Positions 20,901 through 34,900 of a DNA stretch of 64,000 nucleotides are shown here, piece after piece; position 1 is the first letter of the stretch, and each line of letters opens with the position of its first letter. This stretch comes from Perognathus longimembris pacificus (taxonomy: Eukaryota; Chordata; Mammalia; Rodentia; Heteromyidae): positions 75,251,298-75,315,297 of the forward strand of contig NC_063167.1 in assembly GCF_023159225.1 (NCBI RefSeq), given 5' to 3'. The notes beneath the pieces were generated by a model. That model was given only the letters and a program-made list of their open reading frames with translations. It was not told where the DNA came from and ran no database searches. Made by a program: the position numbers and the translations under genes.

Positions 20901-23900
20901 AGTCACAGCTCCACTCCAGCTTTTTTGGTAGTTAATTGGGGATAAGAGTTGCACAGTCTTTCTAGCCTGGGTTGGCTTCAAACAATGATCCCCAGATCTC
21001 AGCCTCTTAATAAAAAGATAGGATTACAGGTATGTGTTCCCAGGGCCCAACTCACATTTAACATTTAAAATAAAAATTCAGTAGTTCTCCTGAGCTACTC
21101 AGCCAAGAAATGTTCTCTACTCTAAGCTGTTGCTTTTTAATTTACTTAGCATATTTCTCCTCAGCAATGAAGTGTAAAGCAAAAAGACTTCTAAACAGGC
21201 AGTTAAAAGATTTTAAAGTTGATCCCTTCAAACTATAAAGTACTTAGGTGATTGACAAGTTTTGCTTTAACCTATTTGAAGGGTAGAAATCCTAATTTCT
21301 AATAACTTTGTATTACTAGAATTACTTTCATTGTACCACTATAGTGCTGAGAAAAGCATTCTAGTCCTTTTGAGAGCTGAAGTAGATAGGATTTTAAAAA
21401 ATAAAACAGAACTGCTTCACTAGCATAAGTTTAGCCGAGATAAATACTACTTGGGTGTGTTATATCACCACAATCTGTAAAGTACTCTGAATTAATGAGA
21501 TCTGATTCAGTGACCATACTGTGCATCCTTATGGATATTTAATACATTTTCTAGCCTGGAGATGACATTGTTCTAATGGCACAAGCTCTAGAGAAGTTGT
21601 TCATGCAGAAATTATCCCAGATGCCACAGGATGAACAAGTTGTGGGTGGTAAGGAAAGAATAAAGAAAGGTAAGCCCAAAAAGTAGAGAATAAGTCTTTG
21701 TCTGTCTATCTCCCCACCCCCATCCTTTTCTATTGGTACAGAGTGTTAAATTGGCAAAAGATTCCAATGTTAAGAATGAATGTTCCTGGGTTGGGAATAT
21801 GGCCTAGTGGCAAGAGAGCTTGCTTCATATACATGAAGCTCTGGGTTTGATTCCCCAGCACCACATATATAGAAGTGGCGCTGTGGCTCAAGTGGCAGAG
21901 TGCTAACCTAGAACAAAAAGGAAGCCAGGGACAGTGTTCAGGCCCTGAGTCCAAGCCCCAGGACTGGCAAAAAAAAAAAAAAGAAGAATGAATGTTCCTA
22001 AAGATTTTCTTTTTTAAACTAAAAAAAACTTCAGAGAAAACTCTCAATTCCTCATGAACTCTACCGCCAACTTTCTTAAAATTTTTAAACAGGGTCTCAC
22101 TAGCCTACACCTTGTGATCCTCTGGAGTGGCTGGGGTTACATTCATGTGCCAACAGACTACAGGGAAACATCATATTGTTTAAACATTGAATTGCAAAAT
22201 GAATTTTAAATATTAAAATGGAATTACTCTGGTGGTGGACCAAGAATGTCATAGATCAACTGTTAATTTGTCTTTAGATGATTCAGGCTGTGTCATCTTA
22301 ATCATTTCATGGAAGTTTGTTTTATTTTCTAAATACAGAACTCCAAGTAACCAGTGTATGAAGTGCTAGAACAGGAAAGCATTTCTCACACCAGGTTATC
22401 CTGAGTAATATAGTGCCCTGTGGAGAATGATGAAAGGGGTGACATTGACCAAGATGCATTGTACTTTCCAACTGATATGTTGAAACTCCTTTGTAAACTA
22501 CTAAGGATACACAAAGAAATAACCAAACAATAGTAGCCTATCAGGCAGGCCATCTTTCAGCTTTTGCACTCTACTATCTAATATTGAAAATAATAATGTA
22601 AGCGGTGCATTAAAATTCATCAGTTTGTGGCACCTGTGATTCTAGCCCCAGTGAGAATGAGGCAGGAGAGTTTTGAGTTCAAGGTTAACATGAGTTCAAG
22701 CCTGGTAAAATTCGACCTCAAAACAAAACAACTGAAATCAGATCATGACAATTCTGTTTAATGTCCTCCAATGGCTTCTAATATAAGAAACAGTCCAAAT
22801 CTCACAATACCTCACAAAGATCTGCATAATCTGCTTCCCCATATCCTGTCCTTTCTCCTTTTTTATTTCACTCTAGCCTACCAGCTGGCCCTGGTGTCCT
22901 CAAATTTGGGAAGCACAAGCCTAAAAGAAGAGATAGTCATAGTTCTCACCAACATTTCCTTTCAGCCTTCTCTGTTATGTCACATTCTTGGCCATCCTAC
23001 ATAAAACTGTCTCTCTCTGTTCTCTAGTTTTCTTATGCTGCTTTATTTTTATGTTATTATTATATTTGGTGTACGATATATAGATATTTCTCTGGATGTT
23101 TAATTCTTGATAAACCAACTCAGGAACTCAATATTTCAAGATAAGAATGGCATTCCTCAATCTCCTTACCATTTAGAGTTAGGAGTCAAATAGATGACAT
23201 ATCAAATTGAAACCCCTTTGTACAACTACTTAAAAGTAATTTTTAGGGCTGGGGATATGGCCTAGTGGCAAGAGTGCCTGCCTCGTATACATGAGGCCCT
23301 GGGTTCAATTCCCCAGCACCACATATACAGAAAATGACCAGAAGGGGCGCTGTGGCTCAAGTGGCAGAGTGCTAGCCTTGAGCAAAAAGAAGCCAGGGAC
23401 AGTGCTCAGGCCCTGAGTCCAAGCCCCAGGACTGGCCAAAAAAAAAAAAAAAGTAATTTTTAAAGTGGGAAAAAAGGGAATATAGTGTTGAATACATTGA
23501 CAGAGACATACCAGAGGGAGGGTAGCCAAACAAGTAAAGAAGGAGTAGCTAACCAGGCAACAGGACTTGGTGAAGAGAGGGTGTGGCCTAGGTAATCAGC
23601 AGCAGGGAATCTTAGTGTCATGATCCATTTCCAGTTGTCTTAACTGAATACCACATACTGAGTATCTTCTGAAGAACAGAGGTTTATTTAGGTTGTGGCT
23701 CTGAAGGCTGAACATTTAAGAGTCAAACCCTAAAAGAAACTTAAAAAGTGAGCTATTCATTAAAGTGAGATGTGTTACTTCCAATATAGTTGATAATTAT
23801 GAAAGTCAGTCAGATCTGAGGGATTATTTCTGGGGTTTGGAGCTACACTTCCAGCCCTCTTTGGAGAATTTAATATGTAAAGGATTTTGATCTTTCAGGA

Positions 23901-26900
23901 TTCCAGCATTTGGGATTATGGCATTGGGAATTATGTCTTTGAATATCTGGCCAAATTGTCAGCAACTGAGGAAATTTCAGAGCATGGGAGTGTATTATGC
24001 TTATTTTGCTAAAAAGCTGGACCAATGAAAATAGAGAAAATGGTGTTGCATACTCAAATATTTGACTATGGTTCACGTTTTGTTAGACATTCAACAGAAC
24101 GCGTCCATTTCTTCTGGTAAAGAAAAACCATCCCCCAAATCAACAGAAAAAGTATTTAAGGAGCAAGAGATCCCCTCTGGACTTCCGGAGGCATCTATCT
24201 CTCCCTTAAACATGGCACATGGAGCTCTGTCCACCTCTGGCTCTCAGACTGTGCTCCAAGTAAGTTCATTGTGGGTTTCTTGTCATTGTTTAGCTGTTGG
24301 AGTTGAACTTGGCCTGGAGCTTGGAGTCAAGCTCTGTTCCACTTTTGCCATGCACCAAGCCTCTATCATAGTTTTTAAAATCACTGTTTCCTGAAATACT
24401 TCAATGTAACTTTGGATGTTGTGAGGATTATACTTTTAGGTAGATGAAAATTGGTCTTCAACCAATAGCAATCCTAAGCGATACTATTTCTGCTAGTCTA
24501 TATTATTTGTGAACAGAAACTAGAATGATTATCAAGTTGTAGGAGTTTTTAGGTAGAATTGGAACTATTTCAGTAGCTTGATAATAAGATATCTCTATTT
24601 TAGTGGCTTGATGCTAATACACACCTACCTATCTACATGGGTTTATTTTTTCCTTTTTTCCTCTATTTAATACATGCTCTCACTGAGTAGTTGAGACTCT
24701 TCAAATTTGGTAATCCTCCTGTCTCAACCTTCGAAGTGCTGAGTTTATAGGCATGTACCACTATACCCAGTGTAATTTTTTCTTTAAAATTGAATACCTT
24801 ACTTGGTTTTAAATACTCAGATATAAAGTATAATCAGGACTCTCTTAATTGTCTTTAATTTTGTGGTCTGTGAAAAGAAGGCATTAGGGCTGTTTATTTT
24901 ACTTGTAAACAGAAATTACCTTTATTAATATTTAATACAATGGTATATATAAATTATACAAAAACTAGGTATCATATTTGTTTCCCTCTGCTTTTTTTTT
25001 TTTTGGCCAGTCCTTGGGCTTAACTCAGGGCCTGAGCCCCATCCCTGGCTTCCTTTTGCTCAAGGCAAGCACTCCACCACTTGAGCCACAGCGCCCCTTC
25101 CGGTCTTTTCTGTTTGTATGGTGTTGAGAAATCAAACCCTGGGCTTCATGCATGCTAGCCAAGCATTCTACTATTAAGCCACATTCCCAGCCCCCCTACA
25201 CTTTTTAAAGTGATGCCTCTTACCTTAAGACTAACATTTTGTTGTTGAATTTTTTATTTTAGGTTACAAGGGGTGTAAAGAGAAAAGCAGATACAACAAC
25301 TCCTACAACTTCCATAGTTAAATCAAATAGTGAATCTTTTCCGATACTTACAGAAAATAAACCAGGAAGAATACCACCAGTAAAAGAAAATGTAGTGAAG
25401 AATGTTTTGCTGGAGTCTCAGCAACAACATAAAGCTGTCAGGAGTGTTAAAGTAACAGAACAACTGAGGCACTGTAGTGAGATTCTTAAAGAAATGCTTG
25501 CAAAGAAACATGTCTCCTATGCATGGCCTTTCTACAACCCCATCGACGCCAATGCTCTGGGGCTCCAGAACTACTACGAAATCATCAAAAACCCCATGGA
25601 CCTGGGCACTATCAAGGTAGATGTTGCCTAGAAGGAGGAACTTTTTTCCTTTATTGTGTAACTCATTCCTCATTGCAAAGAAATTGGAAAATACAGAGTA
25701 TTTTTGAAGAGAATTAACTTATCTAAAGTGAATCCTTAGGATATTTTTATATGCATCTTTTTACTTTCACATACACATACCCATTGACCTTTTCTCATAG
25801 CCTTAAGGTCACAGTGCTTACTATGTTGTGAACATTTTCTTATTACTTGTTCTTCAAGAATATTTGTGTGTGTGTGTTGTCATTCAGTGTGTTTACTTGT
25901 AGATTTATAGGCACATTCTAGTTGCCACAAATGAGGGAAACCATTCAGCCTACTTTTCTTTGGCTCTGGCTTTCTTTGCTTAATATATTTTTTCAAAGTC
26001 TTTCCATCTCCTTATCGATAGTACAATATCATTCTGATGGATAAGTAGAATTCCATTCTGTATATATACCACATTTTCTTGATCCATTTGTCTACTGAGG
26101 GGCATTTGGGTTGATTCCGTATCTTGGTATGGCAAACAATACTGCAATGAGCGTGGTTGTGCTGGTAGCTTTAGTGTGGCCTGGCTTATGGTCCATTGGA
26201 TAAATGCTCAGGAGTGAAAATGCTAGGTCCTAGGGAAGCTCTATCTTTAGTGTTTTAAGAAACCTCCCTACTGCTTTCCAGAGTGGTTATTACTCCTCGA
26301 CTTTTGTTCACCCTCATTTCTTTCTTTCTTTTTTTTTTTTTTTACTCTCTAGATTTGTTCTTTCCATTGAAATTCAATGAGAGTTCAAAGGTACTCAGTT
26401 TTTAATCACTTATATCTAAAAGTATAATTTTGGATGACTGTTTTTACTGAATATAGAATTCTGAAATGGCACTTACCCCTCCACCAAACTTGTAAGACAG
26501 ATTCTGGCATCTGTAGCTGACAAGGTATCTGCTGTCAGTCTGCTTCTCATTCCTTCTGACATTTAGTTTTATTCATCCTGAATGGACGTTTCAGTCTGAA
26601 TGTTAGTATCCTAAGTTCTGAAAACAGATATTTAATTATCATTTTTAAAAAACAACACTATCCTATTTTTCCCTGTATACCAACTCATGCTCAGACACCA
26701 TGATAAATGATCAGATATAGGTAAACCTTGACTATATCTTAAATAATAAATAAAATGTCTTAACTTAAAGGACACAAATATAGGAACAGGAAATTTCAGG
26801 AAGGGACACAATTTGCATAATTGCCATAAGGTGGAGAATTTATATTTACAATGTTTTATGCCAACTTGAAACACATGGAGAGCCTGAAGAGGGAGGGGAT

Positions 26901-29900
26901 GAGACTGGAAGGAAAGGAGGGTCTTAAATAAGATAATTGTAAAGAAGTCAAGAATAGTTGGGTGCTTGTAACTCAGGCCTATAATCCTTAGCTACTCAGG
27001 AGGCTGAGATCAGAGGACTGAGGTTCAAAGCCAGCCCAGGCAGGAAAGTCTGTGACTCCAGTTAACCACCAGGAACCCAGAAGTGCATCTGTGGCTCAAG
27101 TGGTAGAGCACTAGCCTTGAGCAGAAATACTCAGGGACAGCATTCAGGCCCAGGACTGACACAAAGAAAAAAATGTCAAGAACAGTGTCTTTGTATTTGA
27201 TTTTTGTAATTTTTTTTACTGGCAGGAATGTACAAACTAGTTAGGAGGCTATTGCAGGATTCTAAGGACAGAAGAGCATGACATTAGTTCTCTGAAGCCA
27301 TTCTCACTTGCTGATTATTTGACTGAATTCAATTTTGTTGTGAATACTCTTAACTTTTCCTTAATTTCTTTAATTTAGGGGAAAATGGACAATCAAGAAT
27401 ATAAGGATGCATATGAGTTTGCTGCAGATGTTAGATTAATGTTCATGAACTGCTACAAATACAACCCTCCAGACCATGAAGTAGTGGAAATGGCTAGAAT
27501 GCTTCAGGTGAGTTTTTACTTGTACTCTTAAGGTGATTTTTCTTTAAACATATTTTTTAAAATTCAGAACCATATTCAAAAGATAAATAATACACACTCC
27601 TAAGTATGAAACTACTTATGAATTATGCTTTTTAAACAGTGGGGATTTGTCTTTTTTGGCATGTATTAAATTGTACACAGTACGATTCTACTTCCCTATT
27701 AGTCATGACACATTAATCACGACACTAATTTTTGTTTGTTTTGTTTTTCTGCCAGTCGTGGAGCTTGAACTCAGGGCCTGAGCACTGTCCTTGGCTTCTT
27801 TTTGCTCAAGACTACCACTGTACCACTTGAGCTACAGTGCCACTTCTGGCTTTTTCTATATATGTGGTACTGAGGAATTGAACCCAGGGCTTCATGTATA
27901 CGAGGCAAGCACTCTACCACTAGGCCGCATTCCCAGATACACTGGTTTGTTTGTTTTTGTTTTGTTTCCCCTCAGCTTTCACAAATAAGAGAAAACATGA
28001 TACTTTGTCTTTGTGGGACTGGCTTATTAAATTTACCCAGATGATATCCAGTTCCATCCATTCTCCAACAAACAACATAATGTCATTCTTTGTGACTGAG
28101 CAAACCTCCATTGTGCATATTGACCACATTTTCATTATCTGTTCACCCATTGATGGGCACCTAGGCTGACTCTGTAACTCGATTATTATGAATAGTACTA
28201 TAGTAACGGACTTTGATTATTTTGGGCATATACCTGGAAGTAGTAAAGCTAGAGTCGTAGTTATAAATTTCTGTAGATGGGCTGGGGATATAGCCTAGTG
28301 GCAAGAGTGCCTGCCTCGGATACACGAGGCCCTAGGTTCGATTCCCCAGCACCACATATACAGAAAACGGCCAGAAGCGGCGCTGTGGCTCAAGTGGCAG
28401 AGTGCTAGCCTTGAGCAGGAAGAAGCCAGGGACAGTGCTCAGGCCCTGAGTCCAAGGCCCAGGACTGGCAAAAAAAATAAATAAATAAATAAATAAATAA
28501 ATAAATTTCTGTAGAATCTCTGGATGGATTTCCATGATGAATGCACTGATTTGCATCCCTTCCAGCAGTGAATTAGAGTCCAGTGACTCCTTCCTACCCC
28601 CATCCTCACCAGCACTTGTTTCCTTGATGGTAGCCAGTCTGACTGGGTGAGGTAGAATCTCAGTGTAGTTTTGACTCACATTTCTTCAATTTTTTGATTG
28701 CATGACTATCTCTGAGACTCTGTGCTCACCACTAGTGCTCTTCTACTTAGAACCACAGTGCCACTTCTGGTTTTCTGGTGGTTAATTGGAGATAAAGAGT
28801 CTCACAGACTTTCCTGCCTGGTCTGGCTTTACGCTGCCATCCTCAGATCTCAGCCTCCTGAGTAGCTAGACTTATAAGTGTGAGCCACAAACACCTGGCT
28901 ATTTCATCAGTGGCTAAGGACGTCGAACATTTTTTCATGTATTTATTGGCCACTTTGATTTCCATTGAGAACCTTTTCAGTTAATTTGTCTTTTTATAGA
29001 TTGTATTATTTGTTATTTTGCTGTTTAATGTTTTGAATTCTTTATACTGGATTTTAATACTCTGACAAATGAATATCTGGGAAAAAAGTTCCCCATGCTG
29101 CACATAGTCCCTTCACTCTGGTACTTGTTTATTTTGCTGTACCAAAGCTTTTATTTTTATGCAAGCTCATTTATTAGTCCTTACTCTTATTTTCTGAACC
29201 ACTGGAGAGTTATCCTTGAAGTCATTGCCTATGCTTATATCATGAAGTATTTCTCCTGTTTTCCTTAGTAGTTTACAAATTTCAGGTCTTACATTAAGCT
29301 CTTCAACCAATTTTTCTCATAAAGGTGAGAGATACAGATATAGTTTCAGTGTTTTAGATGTGGATGTCTACTTTTCCCAGCATGATTTGTCAGAAGAGCT
29401 GTTTTTCTAATGTATGTTTTTGGCATTTCTGTCAAAAATTGAATAGCTGTAGCTGCGTGAGCTTATTCCTAGATCTTCCATTTGTTCCATTGGTCAGTGT
29501 ATCTGTTTCTGTGCTAGTACTATGCTCATTTTGCTGATGATGTGCTGTAGTAAGTATTGTAATAACTCCAGTATTACTCTTCTTACTCAGATTTGTTTTG
29601 GTTTTTCTGGGTGTTTCCTTATGAATTTTAGGATTTTTTTCTAGTTCTGTAAAGAATGTCATTAGAATTTTTATGTGAATTGCACTGGGTTGTCTTTTGA
29701 TCCTCCTTTGTTTTTCCTACTCTGCTGGAGTTTGAACTCAAGCCCTTGCTCTTCCTACACAGGCACTCTACTGCTTTTGAGCCACATCCTGGAACTTTTT
29801 AATATGTGGTACTGGGGTTTAACTCAGGGCAGATTCTCTTATCACTTGACTCCCACCTCCAGCCTTTGTCTTTTGATTAATTACATCATTTTATAGCAAC

Positions 29901-31931
29901 TTATTTGATGAAGCTACCCTATCACACAGAAGGTGAGGATAATATCTCACAGATTTCCCTGCCCAGGCTAGCTTCAAATCACAATCTTTATGTCTCAACT
30001 TCTTGAGTGGCTAGGATTGCAGGCATGAGCCACAGGAGGCTGATCTGAAATACAGTTCTATGAAAGGTGCTATTGCTGAATTAAATTTGAAATACATAAT
30101 GCCTTTAACAGTCTAATTTTCCACTATAGGATGTTTTTGAAATGCATTTTGCAAAGATTCCTGATGACCCTGTTGAGACCACTCCTGTATGTCACCTCCC
30201 ACCAAATGCTACCAAATCTCTTGGTAGAGGAAGCAGTAGTGAAGCGTCCTCTGAAGATAACTCTTCTGAGGACTCTGAAGATGAGAGAGTACAGCGTCTT
30301 GTAAAGCTTCAAGAGCAGGTGACCAATTGCTTGGATACAATTTTAGATGTTCTTTCTAGGAGCTGATGATTTGTTATATAAAATCCTTCTTGTAGACTTA
30401 AAGCTGTTATATTTTATCACTTAGCACCTTTATATATCTATTGGCACATTTGTCATTTTAATTATTTTTCCTGCTGAAATATCCAGCTAGTGATAAAATT
30501 GTTTTACAAAAGCAAATTCTGTTATTTACACTACTAATCACCTAATCACAATATTTAATGATCCTTACTGAAATTTTTTTGGCAAATTTGAGATCTTTTA
30601 TGGATAAGAATTTACTATTTGCTATGAATATGATAAAATGTTAATGTTCTCTGAGTTTGAGCTTAAAGTTAATAATTAAATATTTTAGGCCACCTGAAAA
30701 TGTATTCTTATGTTCTTATAAATTATTATTTAAATTTATATTATATTAATTTTAATGTTTTATTATTTATTTTTATGATATATTAAATTCTTATATTCTT
30801 TATTTGTTTCTTTATGGTGCCTTATACATAAATCGAACCCAAGGCTTTATTCAAGCTAGGCAGATGTTCTGCTACTGAACTATATTCCTGCCCTATTGGA
30901 CTATTTTTAGTTGACTATTTTAGTTTATTAAGAATCATAAATGTTTAATCATTTTTTTTAAACTTTGTCAGCTTAATGCTGTTCATCAACAGCTACAGGT
31001 TCTGTCCCAAGTGCCTTTCCATAAATTAAAGAAAAAGAATGAGAAGTCAAGAAGAGTGAAGAAGAGAGAAAGAGTTAATAACAAAGATGAAAATCCAGGG
31101 AAAAATTGTAAGCAAATGAGACTAAAGGAAAAGCCCAAGAGCACGTAAGTACCTTTTATGATGGCTTAGTAGAAGAATCATTGAGGAGAAATTTTGGCTG
31201 AGTGTATAGGTCTGTGGTAGAGCACTTAGCATACATATGGTCCTGGGTTTAATCTCTTATCACCTAAGTAAATAAATGAAATAATTTGACTTCAGTGTAA
31301 TTTTTGTTACAGTCAGCCAAAGAGAAGGAAACAGCAAGTTCTAATGAAATCGGAAAATGAAGATAATGCTAAGCCTATGAATTATGATGAGAAAAGACAG
31401 TTGAGTTTGGATATCAACAAACTCCCTGGAGATAAACTTGGCCGAGTAGTTCATATAATACAATCAAGAGAACCCTCACTGAGAAATTCCAATCCTGATG
31501 AGATAGAGATAGACTTTGAGACACTGAAAGCATCAACACTAAGAGAATTGCAAAAATACGTTGTGGCATGTCTAAGGAAAAGACCATTAAAACCTCATGG
31601 TATGTGTTTCTACATATTAATAAACTTCTGGTATGGTATTTAAATTTCTGGTTATACTCACTTTTTTTAACTCCTAAATCATCTAGCTAAGAAAATAACA
31701 CAGTCCAAAGAAGAACTTCATGCACAGAAAAAGCAGGAACTGGAAAAGCGCTTACAGGATGTCAATAATCAACTGAATTCTAGAAAACGCCAAATAAAAC
31801 GTAGGTGGCAGTTTTTAAATGCTCCTCTTCTGTCGAATGAATGCTATTGGCACTTTGCTCAATCTCCCTGTTTTGTAGCTGAGAAAACACCAGCATTGAA
31901 AGCACTTGGAAGTGGGTCCCGCCTGAGTGAT

Positions 31932-31963
<32 letters not shown>

Positions 31964-34900
31964 TGGCAGCAGCAGCAGTAGCAGCAGCAGCTCCTCCCAG
32001 TCGGGAAGTAGCAGCAGCAGTGATTCAAGCTCATCGGACAGCAGCGATTCTGAACCAGGTTAGCGGTCCCTTACATGTCTGTGGGACATTTTTTTCTTGT
32101 AATATTGAGACTTAACATTTTGAAGAAGTATCTGTTCCTTGCCCAGAACCTATGGTTTGAATACCATCCTTATTATTTAGTTGCATGTAGATTATTTTAA
32201 TATTTTCCTTTAAAAATGTGTAAAATGAAATGCATATTCTACAGGTGTGACTTGAAGGCTTGGTCTTCTTGGAAACCAACTTACTCATGGTAGAATAAAC
32301 TCTTAGTAAATAACATCAGACCTTAGGACAAGAAAATGTCAGCTATAAAATACTGATTTTCACTTTTTTTAGGCAATAAAAATAGTACTTGAAGTTCCTC
32401 TCAATGTCTTCTCCATGATACTTCATTCTAAAATTACTAAGTAAGTCTTGCTGTGATGCTGTGTTCTGAAGTCAATAAGAATTAAGAAACCAGGCATCTC
32501 AGAACCTATAAAGTAGATTTTTTTTCACTTGGTTATGTTCTTTACTATAGAATATTACCCTCCATCTATAGAAAAATAGATGGAAGTATGATATTCTCTT
32601 ACATAATTTATCAGTTGTGGCAAACTTAGATCATCCATGTTTTCCTTGTGTTTTTTCATTGACAGCTACATAGCTGACAAGTCACTACTGCCCCAAAGAC
32701 ACTGGCTTGGCAGTGATGCTAATGACTAAAAAGCAAATTCAGAGCATAGGCCACTTTGCGGCCTAAAATATAGTTTATGTTAAATGAAATATCCCTTGTT
32801 GTGAAATTCAGTTCCCTTTTTTTAATTAAAAAAAAAAAACCCACATGGCTACTCTGACTTCAAGAATCCCTACCCTTTGTATGTATGGAAAGCCCTCTTC
32901 TCTGCCTAGTAGTCAGGGTCTGCTGTTTTTCTTTTGGTTCTATTTAATTTGCATTCCTGTGGTGCTGCTGTTTTTACATTTCTAAAGTATATAGCGATAA
33001 ACAATTTTGTAAGAATAAACAGAATTTCTACTTTTGTTGGAAATTGTCATACTACTAAATTTTAAAGTGAATTTAGGGCTGTGGATATTATACAGCATTT
33101 CTTTATATTTGACATCTAAGCACAAAGCAATACTGGAAAAATCTTGAGTTGCCTTTAGTATTTTAAATTGTAATACCAATTGTAATTTCATCTAATAAAG
33201 CATTTATGGTCTAATAAGTTAGAGCATTTTGTCTTTTATTTGTAGGATTAAACTCTTATAGTAACTATTAGTTTGAACTATTTAACTTAAATAATTGAAT
33301 AAGGACTGATAGTAAGACTCAAGTGGTATGAGTGCTTGCGTAGCAATCAGGAGGCCCTGAGCTCAATAACCAGTATTGTACCCTACAAATGAGCACCCCC
33401 AAAACAAAATAATCAAATAATTCAAGTAATGCCTTGACTATGAGTGGAAAAATTCTATATGTAAAGTTTGTAAATAAAGTACCTTCATTTTAATATGAAT
33501 TATCACTTTCTGATAGAATAGTCTAATATGTTACTTTCGGGGAAGAATGGTTATCAGCTGTGTTACTAAAATGGCACAATATTTTTTATTTGCCTAATTT
33601 TCTAACACAATGACTTTTAAGAATTCTAATCTTAAAACACTGCTGAGTATTTTATGACTAATATTTTTTGTTAATGTCATCTTTCCCAAATTAAAAGACT
33701 TTCTTTCAAATATACTTATTTTGGTTTGGGAGGAGATAGGGGTTTATGCACATGTGTGTATGTATGTATGTGTTTTACAATACTGGGATTTGAACTCAGT
33801 ACCTTACTTAGACTTATAGTTGCCAGGCAAGCACTCTACCATTTGAGCCACACTTCTAGCCTTTTTTTTCTGTTTCTTATTTTGAGGGAAGATCCAACTC
33901 TGTAGTCCAGGCAGCTTTGAACTCTCACTTCCTGCCTCAGTCCCAAGTGCTAGGATTACAGGCATGAACCACCATACCCAGCTCAAATATGTATTACTAA
34001 ATTTCTTTCATTTTCCTTCCAAATTCTGGGAATTGCCAGACCTTGGTGTGTGCCAAGAAAGCACTGTAAGCATTGACCACACTCTCAGTTCAGTCCCGAT
34101 ATTTTTTCTTTTAACTTTGTTGTAAAGGTGATGTACAGAGGGATTGCAGTTACATAATTAAGGTAATGAGTATATTTCTTTTTTTTTTTTTGGCCAGTCC
34201 TGGAGCTTGGACTCAGGGCCTGAGCACTGTCTCTGGCTTCTTTTTGCTCAAGGCTAGCACTCTACCACTTGAGCCACAGCGCCCCTTCTGGCCATTTTTC
34301 TGTATATGTGGTGCTGGGGAATTGAACCCAGGGCCTCATGTATACGAGGCAAGCACTCTTGCCACTAGGCCATATCCCCAGCCCAGTATATTTCTTTTTG
34401 AACAGTGTTACTCCCTCCCTCATTTTTCAGTTCCAATCTTCCTACTTCGGCATAGCATGCGGTCATTCTGCCTTCTAAACTGGAGCTGTGAATTCTCCTG
34501 TTTGCTTGCTTGCTTGCTAAATTGCTTGCTTGCTTGTTTTAAGATGGGATCTTCATTCTTCCTGTCTCAGCCTCACTAGCACAAGGATTACTATTATGCC
34601 TGGCTTGTCATATATTTTTGAAATTTTAATTATTCTATGAACATTCAATCCTGTTAACTTCAATTGTTCCATTAAACAATTGTAAGGCTTTTTATTCTAG
34701 TGTATAAGCCATGAGCATTTTAAGAATAAAAATTATAAATAGAAGTATTAAATTGTGAAAGATAACTAAGTCAGACCATATTAGTATAGTACTTATTGTA
34801 AATATAATAAAATCACTGTTCTAATTCATGCACATGACATTCTCAAGTTTCAGGGTTAGGGGAAATAGGTCATTTACTGAAAATATATAGTTTGTAAAAA

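Larger units (their letters stand above)
27945..29700 (-). mobile_element. Old LINE-1 ORF2 segment, antisense, BRDT intron 7
   Basis: The complement of decayed ORF2 runs from the 3' end (about 27980) through to about 29690. It is interrupted by an IDL-Geo at 28278-28504 and a B1-Geo near 28700-28904. No long frame survives. Confidence 0.7.

Noticed and set aside
23246..23320. tRNA-Ala gene
   Set aside because: Box A and box B are present, but the sequence is the left monomer of a SINE found about 22 times here and does not form a proper acceptor stem with a normal anticodon arm.
31780..32034. Cysteine-rich minus-strand frame
   Set aside because: It is the exact complement of the BRDT serine codons (AGC read as GCT/TGC/CTG).
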